This document shows positions 1 to 7,571 of a stretch of 12,219 nt of DNA, in pieces (positions within the stretch are counted from its first letter, which is position 1; the number at the start of each line of letters is the position of its first letter). Made by a program: the position numbers and the translations under genes. The notes under the pieces were generated by a model. The model had not been told where the DNA came from, searched no databases, and saw nothing but the letters and a program-made list of their open reading frames with translations. The stretch comes from Akkermansiaceae bacterium. GTDB lineage: Bacteria; Verrucomicrobiota; Verrucomicrobiia; Verrucomicrobiales; Akkermansiaceae. The DNA lies in the NCBI GenBank assembly GCA_023301645.1, contig JALZUH010000029.1, forward strand, positions 1 to 12,219, in the 5' to 3' direction.

Positions 1-125
1 CGGTTTTTGAGCCCGTGCCAGAGAATGACAGGTGCGATAGGTAGGTAGAGGGGTAGCGTGGGCCAGAATTCCCATCGTGTGAGGCGCTTCCATCTACCGT
101 AGAATAGTCGCCATGATTTCCACAT
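1..125 (-). CDS. N-terminal fragment of conserved protein, possibly ATP-grasp-like (runs off left edge)
   Basis: The reading frame opens with ATG at 125-123 and stays open for 41 codons to the window edge, so only the N-terminus is seen. The fragment is rich in Trp, Tyr and Arg; it contains RWEFWP followed closely by LYLPI. From memory this pattern occurs near the start of a family of ATP-grasp-like proteins annotated as D-Ala-D-Ala-ligase-like in Verrucomicrobiota and Bacteroidota, but the catalytic part lies outside the window, so the function is inference. The start codon is 5 bases after the TGA stop of the DinB-like gene, which argues for translation from the same transcript. There is no clear ribosome binding site. 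The coding call rests on the uninterrupted frame, the tight spacing and the motif. Confidence 0.62.
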   Translation of the reverse strand, partial: MWKSWRLFYGRWKRLTRWEFWPTLPLYLPIAPVILWHGLKN

Positions 126-130
126 AGGGT

Positions 131-664
131 TCACTGTGCAGATATTGTTTCGCGGTGCTTCAGAGTAGACGGAGCAACGCCGAATTCAGAACTGACGTCG
201 ATATCTTGCTGGTGGCAGATAGCTGCGATGATCGCGAAGTGGTGAATGGTATGGCTGGCAACAAACTGGATCTCTCTGCCAAAGCTCGATGGCTGCGACT
301 GGGAGAGGTCATTACTAGAGCATGATGAGATGGAGGACACAGCACTAGCAGGGGGGAAGTCAGCTTTGAGCTGGCTGAGACGTGTGATAAGTAACTGGCA
401 CCTTTCTGCCGCAGTGTCGGGCGATGATTCGACATTGGTAGCTCTGATGCGTAAATCATAGTTGATAAGGCCTTCAGCCATTCCATTGCAGAGAGCTTCT
501 ACGTGATCGAGGGTATGGCGCATATGCTGGCCAAGTGTGGAGCCTCTGAAACTAGGCTGGCCCATAGTCCATTGCTCATCTGATGTAGATACAGCAAGAT
601 CGGAAGCTTGGCTAAGGAATGCACTTAAGGCATCAAGGTCATGGTTTTCTGATAGCTGAGACAC
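131..664 (-). CDS. DinB-like four-helix-bundle protein
   Basis: This 177-residue protein belongs by pattern to the DinB/YfiT-like superfamily, whose members are four-helix bundles with a histidine-coordinated divalent metal. Candidate ligands are H47, H50 and H54 in GQHMRHTLDH and H138, H141 and H142 in SHTIHHFA. The C-terminal FGVAPSTLKH resembles a conserved ending of a DinB subfamily. Many DinB-like proteins are thiol-dependent metalloenzymes or transferases, but no substrate can be named here. The start is GTG at 664-662: there is no in-frame ATG between it and the upstream in-frame stop at 685-683, and the next Met is residue 34, which would shorten the first helix. It follows the TANGO2-family gene after 89 bases and precedes the partial gene by 5. 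Residues 103-127 are Ser/Pro-rich and probably a loop. Confidence 0.85.
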   Translation of the reverse strand: MSQLSENHDLDALSAFLSQASDLAVSTSDEQWTMGQPSFRGSTLGQHMRHTLDHVEALCNGMAEGLINYDLRIRATNVESSPDTAAERCQLLITRLSQLKADFPPASAVSSISSCSSNDLSQSQPSSFGREIQFVASHTIHHFAIIAAICHQQDIDVSSEFGVAPSTLKHRETISAQ

Positions 665-753
665 GAAACTAAGAGTGATGGATTAATATATTATTCCTTT
701 AAAATGAGATTACTTGAGTGCTAATGGATTAGACACCTTGTGCGATGCCGCTT
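665..753. other. Intergenic spacer with short direct repeat
   Basis: This 89-base A+T-rich gap is the longest in the leftward gene series. It contains ATGGATTA twice on the plus strand, at 678-685 and 724-731 (46 bases apart). The second copy sits within the near-palindrome CTAATGGATTAG at 721-732. On the minus strand a TAATAT -10-like hexamer lies around 688-693, but no convincing -35 stands at the right distance, so I do not call a promoter. Confidence 0.35.
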
Positions 754-1464
754 TTAAACAAGTTTCATTTCAGAAGTCCAGAGTTTAGCTACTTTTTTGA
801 AATCTTGGAATTCTTCGTAGTATTGCCATTGGACTTCTTGATCATTGATGGTGATCAGACTTCTGCTCCATGTCTGAGCGTCTGGTCGGAGCATCCGCAC
901 TGAGTAAGCACCGTTGCTGTCTTCGGTGTGAAACACGGCTAGGTCTTGTAGCGAGTTGCTTGGGAGGTCTGCAAATGTTTGCTCGCGTGCTGCTCGCACG
1001 TTTTCGTATTCGAATGATGATGAGCAGCTTGGGTTGGTCACAGCGCTCTCTGTTAGCTCTTTTCCGTCCCATTCCCAACGACGAATATGCTCGCTGTCCA
1101 TGGCGATGAGGATAAATGGTGAGTAGTCCTGAACTGGCATGGCGTGCAGCTTCTGCTCGACGTCGGCGCCACAGGTTTCTTGTGCTAGATTCCAGACGAT
1201 CTTACCACGGCTCTGCGTGCCTGAAGCACGTAGGTGCCAGTGGTTGAGCAGAGCTACGATTACGCCGTGTTTGTTAGCGCTGATCCATGAGCCACCACCT
1301 TTAGGGTCGATGGGTGAGAGGAAGCGGTCTTCTACGAGTGCTGGAGGTGTAGCTCGTGGGCGAGTCTTCATCTCATCACGGTTAAAGTAAACTCCGTAGG
1401 TTCCTTCTTGATTGTTGGACTCGTTAGTCCCGTTTGGCTGGCGCCACCATGTCATAGTGCACAT
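754..1464 (-). CDS. TANGO2/NRDE family protein
   Basis: The 236-residue product carries the family hallmarks: N-terminal MCTM, the NRDE motif at residues 28-31, the GGGSW segment at 57-60 followed by G67 and LLN at 72-74, and a late MLRPDAQTWS segment at 191-200. The TANGO2 family (formerly DUF833) is found from bacteria to humans; eukaryotic members are linked to heme handling and Golgi/mitochondrial phenotypes. A hydrolase-like role for the N-terminal Cys has been suggested by fold similarity, but the bacterial function is unknown. I chose ATG at 1464-1462 because it puts Cys at position 2 as in the family. The longer frame, to 1548, would overlap the BatD-BatE gene by 83 bases and add 28 atypical residues. 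The start is one base after the preceding TAA stop, implying translational coupling. Confidence 0.88.
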   Translation of the reverse strand: MCTMTWWRQPNGTNESNNQEGTYGVYFNRDEMKTRPRATPPALVEDRFLSPIDPKGGGSWISANKHGVIVALLNHWHLRASGTQSRGKIVWNLAQETCGADVEQKLHAMPVQDYSPFILIAMDSEHIRRWEWDGKELTESAVTNPSCSSSFEYENVRAAREQTFADLPSNSLQDLAVFHTEDSNGAYSVRMLRPDAQTWSRSLITINDQEVQWQYYEEFQDFKKVAKLWTSEMKLV

Positions 1465-1465
1465 A

Positions 1466-3964
1466 TTACTTGTCGTTGCTGTTATGGGTAATCGGCTCGA
1501 TGCTCTCTTTGTTGATCCAGCCTTCGATAGTGTTTTCGCGGCTGGCATTGTCGATGATTTTTACATTAGCCCAGGTGCCGCGTATGCTGACGACTTCGAG
1601 GAGTGATGCTGGTGTGATCGAATGGTAGTCACTGGCACTTCTAGCAGCATTTTGGTAGAGGTGGCTACTGTCAGAAACGGTTGCCTGATGGGTGTAGTCA
1701 ACGTGGAAGTCGGTATCAGGGTAGTAATAATGAGCGCTATATCCTGCAATACCTGCAAACAAGCTACACATCATGATCATGACGGGCAAGGAGAGTGAAT
1801 TTCTCAACCATGGTAAGGATCTCAGAAACATCATGCTGAGGAGTGAGATGAGGCTGACCCAGAAGGAGAAATGATAGATGAACTTGAAGGTGCTGGGGTG
1901 GAATCGAGTGAGTTGATTTTGCCAAGGTTGGTATCTCTTGGTGTAGGCGAGGTTTTCCTTTTCGATAAAGCGTAGGTTAGTCCGTGCCTGAGTGTGGGTA
2001 GGATCGACTGCTAGGGCGCGACGCCAGAGGAGAGCGGCTTTTCCAGACTGCTCGAGTTTTTGATAGCAATTGGCCATATTGTAGAAAATATCTGCAGGTG
2101 TGCCGTAGATACTTGATTGGGCATCGGGGTAGTTAGCTTGGTAGAGATCGAGCGCTTGTTGGTAGTTTCCTCGTGCGTAGGCGTCATCGGCAGTGGTTGC
2201 TGTGATTTGCTCGGTTTGTGCTGCTAGTCTGTCGAGTGGTAGCAGCAGGCAGAGTCCGATGATGAGCATAGATAGTTTTTTGAGTAGCTCGATGATCTCT
2301 TTTTTATGCTCCTCTTTGATGGGCTCTTGATTGGACTTTTCTGAGGTGAAGCAGAGTGTGTCGCGTGTCTGAATGATCTGCTCAATCTGCTCGTGGTCAT
2401 GGTTTGGGGCAGCTATCCAGCGTGCGATGTATCTCCCGGCATGTGAGTAGAAGCTGGCACTCGTTGTTTGTTTAGAGAGCTCTGCTAGGTCGCGTCGCTG
2501 TTCTTTTTGGTCAGGGGTCTTGGCGAACTTTTTGATGAGGACGCGCTGCAGTGGTATGAGAACGATAAGTAGACACGCAGCAGCGGGGATGATGCTCCAT
2601 AGTGGGATGGTGCGGGTAGATGAGGCTAATAAGACGCGCTTCTCATTAGGGGATTTGATGAGTCCGAGAATTTCGCTCATTTCCTCAGGGATAGGCTCAG
2701 CCTCAGGTTCTTTGGTGAGCTCTGCCTCGGTGAGTGGCTCTTCAAAGGAGGGGGTGATATCTACAGGGATAGGTTCTGTTCTGATAGTTTTGTAGACCTT
2801 GGTAGCTGGGTTAAAGAAAGTGAGCGAGTAGCTTGGGATGACGATTTCTGGGTCGGTGAGGGCGTCTTTATCTCTGACGATAGGGCGCAGCATCTGACGG
2901 AATGTGACGACTCCGATTTTGTCACGGCGCTCTTTACCCCGTGCTTCTTTATTGGTGGTGATGGTTTTCCAGCTGAATTTTGAATGATGTAGATCTTCCT
3001 TCTCTGGTGCTTTGATCGACTCAAGATTACCGATGCCACCTACTTGCAAGATGACTTCGGTTGATTCATTGGCGTTTAGATAGGGTTTTTCTGAGTGTGA
3101 TCGTATTTCGTAATTACCGACAATACCATAAAAGCTGTCTGGGGCTCCTGTGGGGAAGGGGGTGATCTCCAGATTGAAGTCTGGCAGCACGGTATCTAGT
3201 GTGAAGTCCTGAACCTGTCTTCTATATTTAGTTTCAGAGACGACCTGTCTGATGGTGATGGGTAGCTTTGATTCTTTCAGTGTGGCAACACCGGGCGCGA
3301 TCCCACTAATCACACTGGTGAGTAGGCCGATACGGTGGGCTTCGCCATTGATTGTTACTGAGTTGTTGAAGCCGGGTAAGGACTTAAACCGCCATGCTAG
3401 GCAGTTTTCTTTTACGGGGTCGAGGATGCCCCAGTTGACTACGTTGAGTAGTTGGGGGGTGTAGATTTTAAGCGTTAGGTCAACAGGCTGGCCTGGGTAG
3501 ACGCTGGCTTGATCAGTGATCCACATGATAAACATGTCAGTGTTTTCAATGCCTGTGCTGACCTTAAGGAGCTTGCTTTGGTCAATGACGTTGAGCTTGA
3601 TCGGGGCGGTCTCGATGATTTTTCCTTGCGCGCTCATGGCGAGAGACGGGATGGTGTATTGGCCAGCCTTGGTCGCAGTCAGGTAGTAGCTGAAGATGAA
3701 GGAGGCTGCACCACCATTGATGACTTGTTGTTTGGCACTGACGTATTGGGTCGTGATATTCTCTATCTGAGGTATCTGAGGTTGGTAGTCTGGCTTAGCT
3801 CCTGTGATTTTTACTTCTAAGACGACCGATTCAGCGGGAATGATGTGATTACTGCTGAGTGCTGCCTCTGCGAAGATAGTTGGCTTACCGCTTGGTTGAC
3901 TGGTTTGCCCATGGGCAAGCAGAGTCATGAGTAAACTAAAAATGATAGAGAGAAGTGGTTTCAT
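1466..3964 (-). CDS. batD: BatD-BatE fusion protein (BatD beta domains, TPR, SH3-like)
   Basis: This is an 832-residue envelope protein. Residues 1-19 form a signal peptide. Residues 25-410 are the BatD 'oxygen tolerance' region of beta-rich domains. A membrane segment spans about 452-477, followed by a cytosolic stretch (478-562) with the helical pattern SFYSHAGRYIARWI usual for BatD tails. At 563-581 a second hydrophobic segment ending in DRLAAQ looks like a signal peptide. It is followed by TPR-type helices (594-665, with YNMANCYQKL and ALLWRRALAVDP), two membrane segments (697-715 and 724-744) and an SH3-like end (758-825, with GTWANVK and GWI). The part from 563 on matches BatE, normally a separate gene. 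Signal and segment charges put the BatD domains, TPR and SH3 in the periplasm. It lies 42 bases after BatB-BatC and 1 base before the TANGO2-family gene. Bat proteins are tied to stress or oxygen tolerance in some bacteria, though this is debated. Confidence 0.88.
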   Translation of the reverse strand: MKPLLSIIFSLLMTLLAHGQTSQPSGKPTIFAEAALSSNHIIPAESVVLEVKITGAKPDYQPQIPQIENITTQYVSAKQQVINGGAASFIFSYYLTATKAGQYTIPSLAMSAQGKIIETAPIKLNVIDQSKLLKVSTGIENTDMFIMWITDQASVYPGQPVDLTLKIYTPQLLNVVNWGILDPVKENCLAWRFKSLPGFNNSVTINGEAHRIGLLTSVISGIAPGVATLKESKLPITIRQVVSETKYRRQVQDFTLDTVLPDFNLEITPFPTGAPDSFYGIVGNYEIRSHSEKPYLNANESTEVILQVGGIGNLESIKAPEKEDLHHSKFSWKTITTNKEARGKERRDKIGVVTFRQMLRPIVRDKDALTDPEIVIPSYSLTFFNPATKVYKTIRTEPIPVDITPSFEEPLTEAELTKEPEAEPIPEEMSEILGLIKSPNEKRVLLASSTRTIPLWSIIPAAACLLIVLIPLQRVLIKKFAKTPDQKEQRRDLAELSKQTTSASFYSHAGRYIARWIAAPNHDHEQIEQIIQTRDTLCFTSEKSNQEPIKEEHKKEIIELLKKLSMLIIGLCLLLPLDRLAAQTEQITATTADDAYARGNYQQALDLYQANYPDAQSSIYGTPADIFYNMANCYQKLEQSGKAALLWRRALAVDPTHTQARTNLRFIEKENLAYTKRYQPWQNQLTRFHPSTFKFIYHFSFWVSLISLLSMMFLRSLPWLRNSLSLPVMIMMCSLFAGIAGYSAHYYYPDTDFHVDYTHQATVSDSSHLYQNAARSASDYHSITPASLLEVVSIRGTWANVKIIDNASRENTIEGWINKESIEPITHNSNDK

Positions 3965-4006
3965 GGTGAGAGTGTGGTGTGCTGCAGTCTTGTCGTGGTC
4001 ATTGTC

Positions 4007-5956
4007 TTACCAGTCTTTAGCTGATCTCTTGATGTTGCGGAGCCTTGGGATGACTGGTCGGGTTTCGAGGTCGGATTGGTCTTCGAGGATTCGGGCGGCA
4101 AACTCTTCATCAGACTCACCAGCTTCTTGCTCGCTACCTTCTGATTGCTCGCTGTTTTGACTGTCTTGGTCACCATCTTGCGATTGGTCACCGTTTTCAT
4201 CTTCGTCTTCTCCGTTTTCACCTTCGTCTTCGCCTTCGCCTTCTTCTCCATCCTCGCCTTCTTCTCCGTCTTCTCCGTCTTCTCCATCCTCTCCTTCTTC
4301 CTCGCTGTCTTCACCTTCTTCGCCCTCGTCTTCTCCGCTTTCACCGTCTTCGTTTTCGCCTTCTTGATCTTTCTCTTGCTGTTCCTGTTGCTGCTGTTCT
4401 TGCTGCTGTTCTTGTTTGGTTTGTTCGAGCAGTTTTTTTAATTCTTCTCGGTTATGCTGAGCTCCAGCGTGATCTGGGTCGAGAGCTAGTGCTGCGTTAT
4501 AATGTCCGAGGGCATCTTCCCAGATGTTGATTACTAGGGCTTTATCAGGCTCAGGTGCTGGAGTGTTTGGGGTGATGTTTGGCGTATTCTGTGCTGCTGA
4601 CTCGTCACCAGACTGGGGCTCTGGATTGAGGGCTTTCCATCCTGATTGGAAGAGAGAGTTGGCTAAATTATAGTGGGCTTGCCCTTGTAGCTCCTTGTTG
4701 CTGGTGAGCAGGGAGTTTGAGAAGTGTTTAGCTGCCTCATCCCACTGCTGCTGCTTATAAGCACTTGAACCAATGGCGAATTCAATAGCGCGAAGGTCTT
4801 CTCCTTTTAGCTTGGGAAGAGCATCTATAAATGCCTTAGAGGCACTTTTGTAGTCGGCATTTTGATAGTGAGCATTGGCAATCTGCATCTCATCTTTGGC
4901 ATCGGCTTGCTGGGGGCTTAGGACAAGTGATGAGAGTAGCATGACCGCCGTGGTATGAAGGAGCTGTTTTTTGGCACGAAAGTTCGTTCTTACGAGGATA
5001 GATGCGAAGATAAGGATGATGGCAGGGATGAGAAACCAGTAGTATTTCTCATTGGGAATACTTGCCAGCTCGCCGTCTTGTCTTTCGCTTTGGAGTGATG
5101 CGAGTGCTGATCGGATTAGTCGGTCAGCGCCTTTGGAGGCTGGTAGGTAGGTTCCTTTGCCTATGGTGCTGATTTGCTCTAGGGCTTGTGGCGCTAGTCG
5201 ACTGGTTACTGTTTGGCCCTGGTAATCGCGAAAGATACGGTCTCTTTCGCGGTAATCAGGAATGAGTCCTCCTTGTGCTGTTCCTACGCCGATAGCGCAC
5301 ACTCTGATTTTTGCGTCACGGATGCTTTTGGCGGCAACTTCCGTCTCGTAGGAGTGGTCTTCGCCGTCACTGATGATGATGAGCGCGTTGGATTCTTTAC
5401 CTGTTTTTTGGAATGTTTCGATGGCGAGCTGGGCTGCTGCTGCGAGGTCGGATCCGCCAGAGGGGATCATCTCAGTGTCGAGCTGGCCGATGACTTCTAA
5501 GACGGCTCTGTGGTCGACGGTAAGTGGCACCATAAGCACGGGTCTTCCTGAGAAGGCTATAACTCCTACACGGTCGTCTGGGAAGGCTTCGATGAGTTCG
5601 GAGGCGATGGCTTTAGCAGCAGTAATGCGGTCGGGTGAGCCGTCGCGAACCTGCATCGAGCGTGAGGTGTCGATGGCTATGATGACATTACGGGAGGTGA
5701 CGAGGTCAGTGGTTTTAATTTCTCCTCGGTAGGGTCTGGCAATGGTGGCTATGAGGCAGAGGCAGCCCAGTAAGGCTAGGGCGAGTGAGATCCAGCGGCG
5801 GGTATTGGCTCCTTGCTTAACGAGTGTGCTCTGTAGTCTATGTGCTACTAATACCTTCCATGCCTTGCTGCGCCCGCGATGCATGAGTATGGCCCCTATC
5901 AGGATGAAGGGGAGTATTGCTGCAAGTAATAGCCAGCCAGGTGAGACAAATGACAT
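4007..5956 (-). CDS. batB: BatB-BatC fusion protein (vWA, TPR, acidic tail)
   Basis: The 649-residue protein begins with two membrane segments (7-25 and 55-73), then a von Willebrand A domain (about 89-285). The metal site (MIDAS) is D96-T-S98-R-S100, with S169 in SGGSD where Thr is usual and D197 in SDGED. A third membrane segment (306-322) ends the BatB part. Residues 331-353 are a hydrophobic, signal-like stretch ending in ADAK, followed by TPR-type helices (354-435 and 475-505), as in BatC. The rest is low complexity: Gln/Glu-rich 514-530, Glu-Asp-Gly-rich 533-590, then a mixed acidic stretch and a short basic end. Basic residues after segments 1 and 3 (HRGRSK, RTNFRAKK) place the vWA and TPR domains in the periplasm. 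It follows BatA after 63 bases. BatB and BatC are separate genes in many bacteria, so this is a fusion. Confidence 0.9.
   Translation of the reverse strand: MSFVSPGWLLLAAILPFILIGAILMHRGRSKAWKVLVAHRLQSTLVKQGANTRRWISLALALLGCLCLIATIARPYRGEIKTTDLVTSRNVIIAIDTSRSMQVRDGSPDRITAAKAIASELIEAFPDDRVGVIAFSGRPVLMVPLTVDHRAVLEVIGQLDTEMIPSGGSDLAAAAQLAIETFQKTGKESNALIIISDGEDHSYETEVAAKSIRDAKIRVCAIGVGTAQGGLIPDYRERDRIFRDYQGQTVTSRLAPQALEQISTIGKGTYLPASKGADRLIRSALASLQSERQDGELASIPNEKYYWFLIPAIILIFASILVRTNFRAKKQLLHTTAVMLLSSLVLSPQQADAKDEMQIANAHYQNADYKSASKAFIDALPKLKGEDLRAIEFAIGSSAYKQQQWDEAAKHFSNSLLTSNKELQGQAHYNLANSLFQSGWKALNPEPQSGDESAAQNTPNITPNTPAPEPDKALVINIWEDALGHYNAALALDPDHAGAQHNREELKKLLEQTKQEQQQEQQQQEQQEKDQEGENEDGESGEDEGEEGEDSEEEGEDGEDGEDGEEGEDGEEGEGEDEGENGEDEDENGDQSQDGDQDSQNSEQSEGSEQEAGESDEEFAARILEDQSDLETRPVIPRLRNIKRSAKDW
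4187..4423 (-). repeat. Low-complexity Gln/Glu then Glu-Asp-Gly coding repeat
   Basis: Within the BatB-BatC gene, 4367-4423 encodes a run of Gln and Glu, and 4187-4366 encodes imperfect EDG/EEG units. At DNA level it is built from degenerate 9-base (GGAGAAGAC-like) and 18-base units. Such tracts can change length by slippage in multiples of three bases. The opposite strand reads as a long hydrophobic frame, which is a by-product of this composition and not a gene. Confidence 0.8.
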
Positions 5957-6019
5957 AATGAGAAAGGTGGAGAAGTGTGCTTGCTACGTGGGAAATGCGG
6001 CGAGTGAAAATTGCTAGTA

Positions 6020-7027
6020 TTACTGCGGTGCAGGGGCAGGGTTAAGCGCCTGTGAGACGATGGCGAGGAGGGCTAGTATGAAGCTTGCCGCTGTGAACCA
6101 GTGGAAGAGTTCTTCGATGTCGACGATGGTTTGCTGCTTAATCTCTGTCTTTTCGAGGTCGTCGATGGATGCGAAGGTGTCTACGAGGCTTCCCGTGCTT
6201 TTGACACGGAAGAATTCTCCGCCTGTTAGCTTAGCGATTTCTTCAAGTGGTCCGGTGTCAAATTCCTGTCGCGTGCGACTTTGGATGGTTCTACTGAGGC
6301 GACCACTTTCTGTGCCAATGGCGACAGTGTAGATTTTAATGCCTAACTTGTTGGCGTGCTTGGCGGCTTCTATGGGGGCGATTTTCCCTGAGTTATTAGC
6401 TCCGTCGGTGACGAGAATGATGATCTTACTTTTGGCTTCACGTTCATTGAGTCGAGTGGCTGAGGCTGCGATGGCTGAACCAATGGCAGTGCCTTGCTCT
6501 TCTACGATTCCGGGTTTGAGCTCGTGGAGCTTGGAAACGAGCCATTCATGCTCAAGGGTGATGGGGCTGGTGACGTAGGGGCGACCTGAGAAGGCAATAA
6601 TGCCGATACGGTCATTGGCGCGCTCATTGATAAATGACTCTGCGGCTACTTTAGCTGCCGTGATGCGCTTGGCGCGACGGTTGTTAATGACGAAGTCAGA
6701 TATTTCCATCGAGTAGGAGATGTCGACAGCGAGAATGATGTCGATACCACTGATGTTACGATCGGTGTATTCATTGTGTAGCTGGGGGCGAGCTAGGGCG
6801 ATAATGGCACTGGCAAGTGCGAGTATAAAGCCGATATTGGCAAGTGATATAGCTCCTAGGTAGCGCTTGGGCTTTTCTCCCAGACCGACAAGGATGGAGA
6901 GCGATGAGTAGGTGATGGAGTGGGGGCTGCCTAGACTCCCTCTGAGAAAAAAGAGAGGGATGAGGAAAAATAAACCAATGAGCCACCATGGGTTCGCAAA
7001 GGTAAAGCTGTGGAAGAATTCAGTCAT
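6020..7027 (-). CDS. batA: BatA, membrane-anchored vWA domain protein
   Basis: This 335-residue protein has the usual BatA length and plan: membrane segments at about 14-29 and 60-79, a vWA domain (95-290), and a C-terminal membrane segment (309-327). The MIDAS metal site is complete: D102-I-S104-Y-S106, T180 in QGTAIG, and D208 in VTDGANNSG. The sequence IGIIAFSGRPY after the first helix is typical. Basic residues between segments 1 and 2 (EKPKR) suggest that loop is cytosolic and the vWA domain periplasmic. Family members are thought to assemble with BatB and other Bat proteins; the molecular role is not settled. Its ATG overlaps the TAA stop of the DUF4381 gene by one base (TAATG), strong evidence for coupled translation, and GAGAG upstream is a weak ribosome binding site. 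Confidence 0.92.
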   Translation of the reverse strand: MTEFFHSFTFANPWWLIGLFFLIPLFFLRGSLGSPHSITYSSLSILVGLGEKPKRYLGAISLANIGFILALASAIIALARPQLHNEYTDRNISGIDIILAVDISYSMEISDFVINNRRAKRITAAKVAAESFINERANDRIGIIAFSGRPYVTSPITLEHEWLVSKLHELKPGIVEEQGTAIGSAIAASATRLNEREAKSKIIILVTDGANNSGKIAPIEAAKHANKLGIKIYTVAIGTESGRLSRTIQSRTRQEFDTGPLEEIAKLTGGEFFRVKSTGSLVDTFASIDDLEKTEIKQQTIVDIEELFHWFTAASFILALLAIVSQALNPAPAPQ

Positions 7028-7569
7028 TAGATGCTCTCGGATGGTTTGGTTTCCTGTGTGAGATGGCTCTCGACGTGAGATAGCAGAGTGCTCGCCTGAT
7101 GGATGTGCTCATGAATACTCTCTGAAAGCGGGCTGTCCTGACCAATAGGCTGACTTGGTGCATACTTGAGCTGAGATAGTTCACCGAGGTAGCCAGTGAC
7201 TTGGATGTTAAGATCTGTGGGTAGCTCTGCTAGTGCGTCGGGACGCAGTGTGAATTCCTCATTGGTTTCAAAGAGGGCTTTGTCGGCGAGTGTTGCCTCT
7301 AGGTAGCGGCGGGTGATGAGGGAGAGCTCAGTGGCGATGCTATTGGGGGCCATTTGGGGGGCGTTCTCGCGTAGCTCTTGGAGGTCTGCTCTGGCGTCCT
7401 GAATGCTTGGTTGCTTTTGGGTGAGCTTGGTGGTGAGCTTTTTATAGACCAAATAGGCGACAGCAAGCAGGGCGAGGGTGCCGAGGGCTACGAGTAACCA
7501 CACCCACCAAGGGGTAGTAGCTTCTGGAATATATGCTCCAGGAGCAGTAATGTCATGGATATCAGGCAT
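7027..7569 (-). CDS. DUF4381 family membrane protein of the Bat operon
   Basis: The product has 180 residues with one membrane segment at about 21-43, preceded by a short N-terminal stretch and followed by basic residues (YKKLTTKLTQK), so the N-terminus is probably outside and the remaining 135 residues in the cytosol. The cytosolic part is helical and includes ITRRYLEATL and LSQLKYAP, typical of the DUF4381 proteins encoded between DUF58 and BatA genes. No catalytic motif is visible and the biochemical role is unknown; its placement suggests a link between the cytosolic DUF58 protein and the membrane-bound Bat proteins. The start is 2 bases after the DUF58 stop, and the stop overlaps the BatA start by one base. 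Confidence 0.83.
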   Translation of the reverse strand: MPDIHDITAPGAYIPEATTPWWVWLLVALGTLALLAVAYLVYKKLTTKLTQKQPSIQDARADLQELRENAPQMAPNSIATELSLITRRYLEATLADKALFETNEEFTLRPDALAELPTDLNIQVTGYLGELSQLKYAPSQPIGQDSPLSESIHEHIHQASTLLSHVESHLTQETKPSESI

Positions 7570-7571
7570 GA

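Noticed and set aside
1465..1548. Upstream extension of the TANGO2-family frame to an ATG at 1548
   Set aside because: It would overlap the end of BatD-BatE in another frame and adds 28 residues unlike the family, whose members begin with Met-Cys as at 1464.
2210..2269. Separate BatE gene starting at the internal Met566
   Set aside because: The frame is continuous from BatD and no ribosome binding site precedes the ATG, so one fused gene is the simpler call; the alternative is noted as a finding.
3961..4344. Minus-strand Lys/Glu/Thr-rich frame overlapping the acidic repeat
   Set aside because: It is a +1 reading of the same repeat (AAG/GAA/ACG periodicity) inside the BatB-BatC gene, and contains no domain.
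4145..4441. Plus-strand frame encoding a very hydrophobic 98-residue peptide
   Set aside because: It is the antisense of the Glu-Asp-Gly/Gln repeat; GAA/GAG/GAC codons read backwards give Phe/Leu/Val. No start context or family resemblance.
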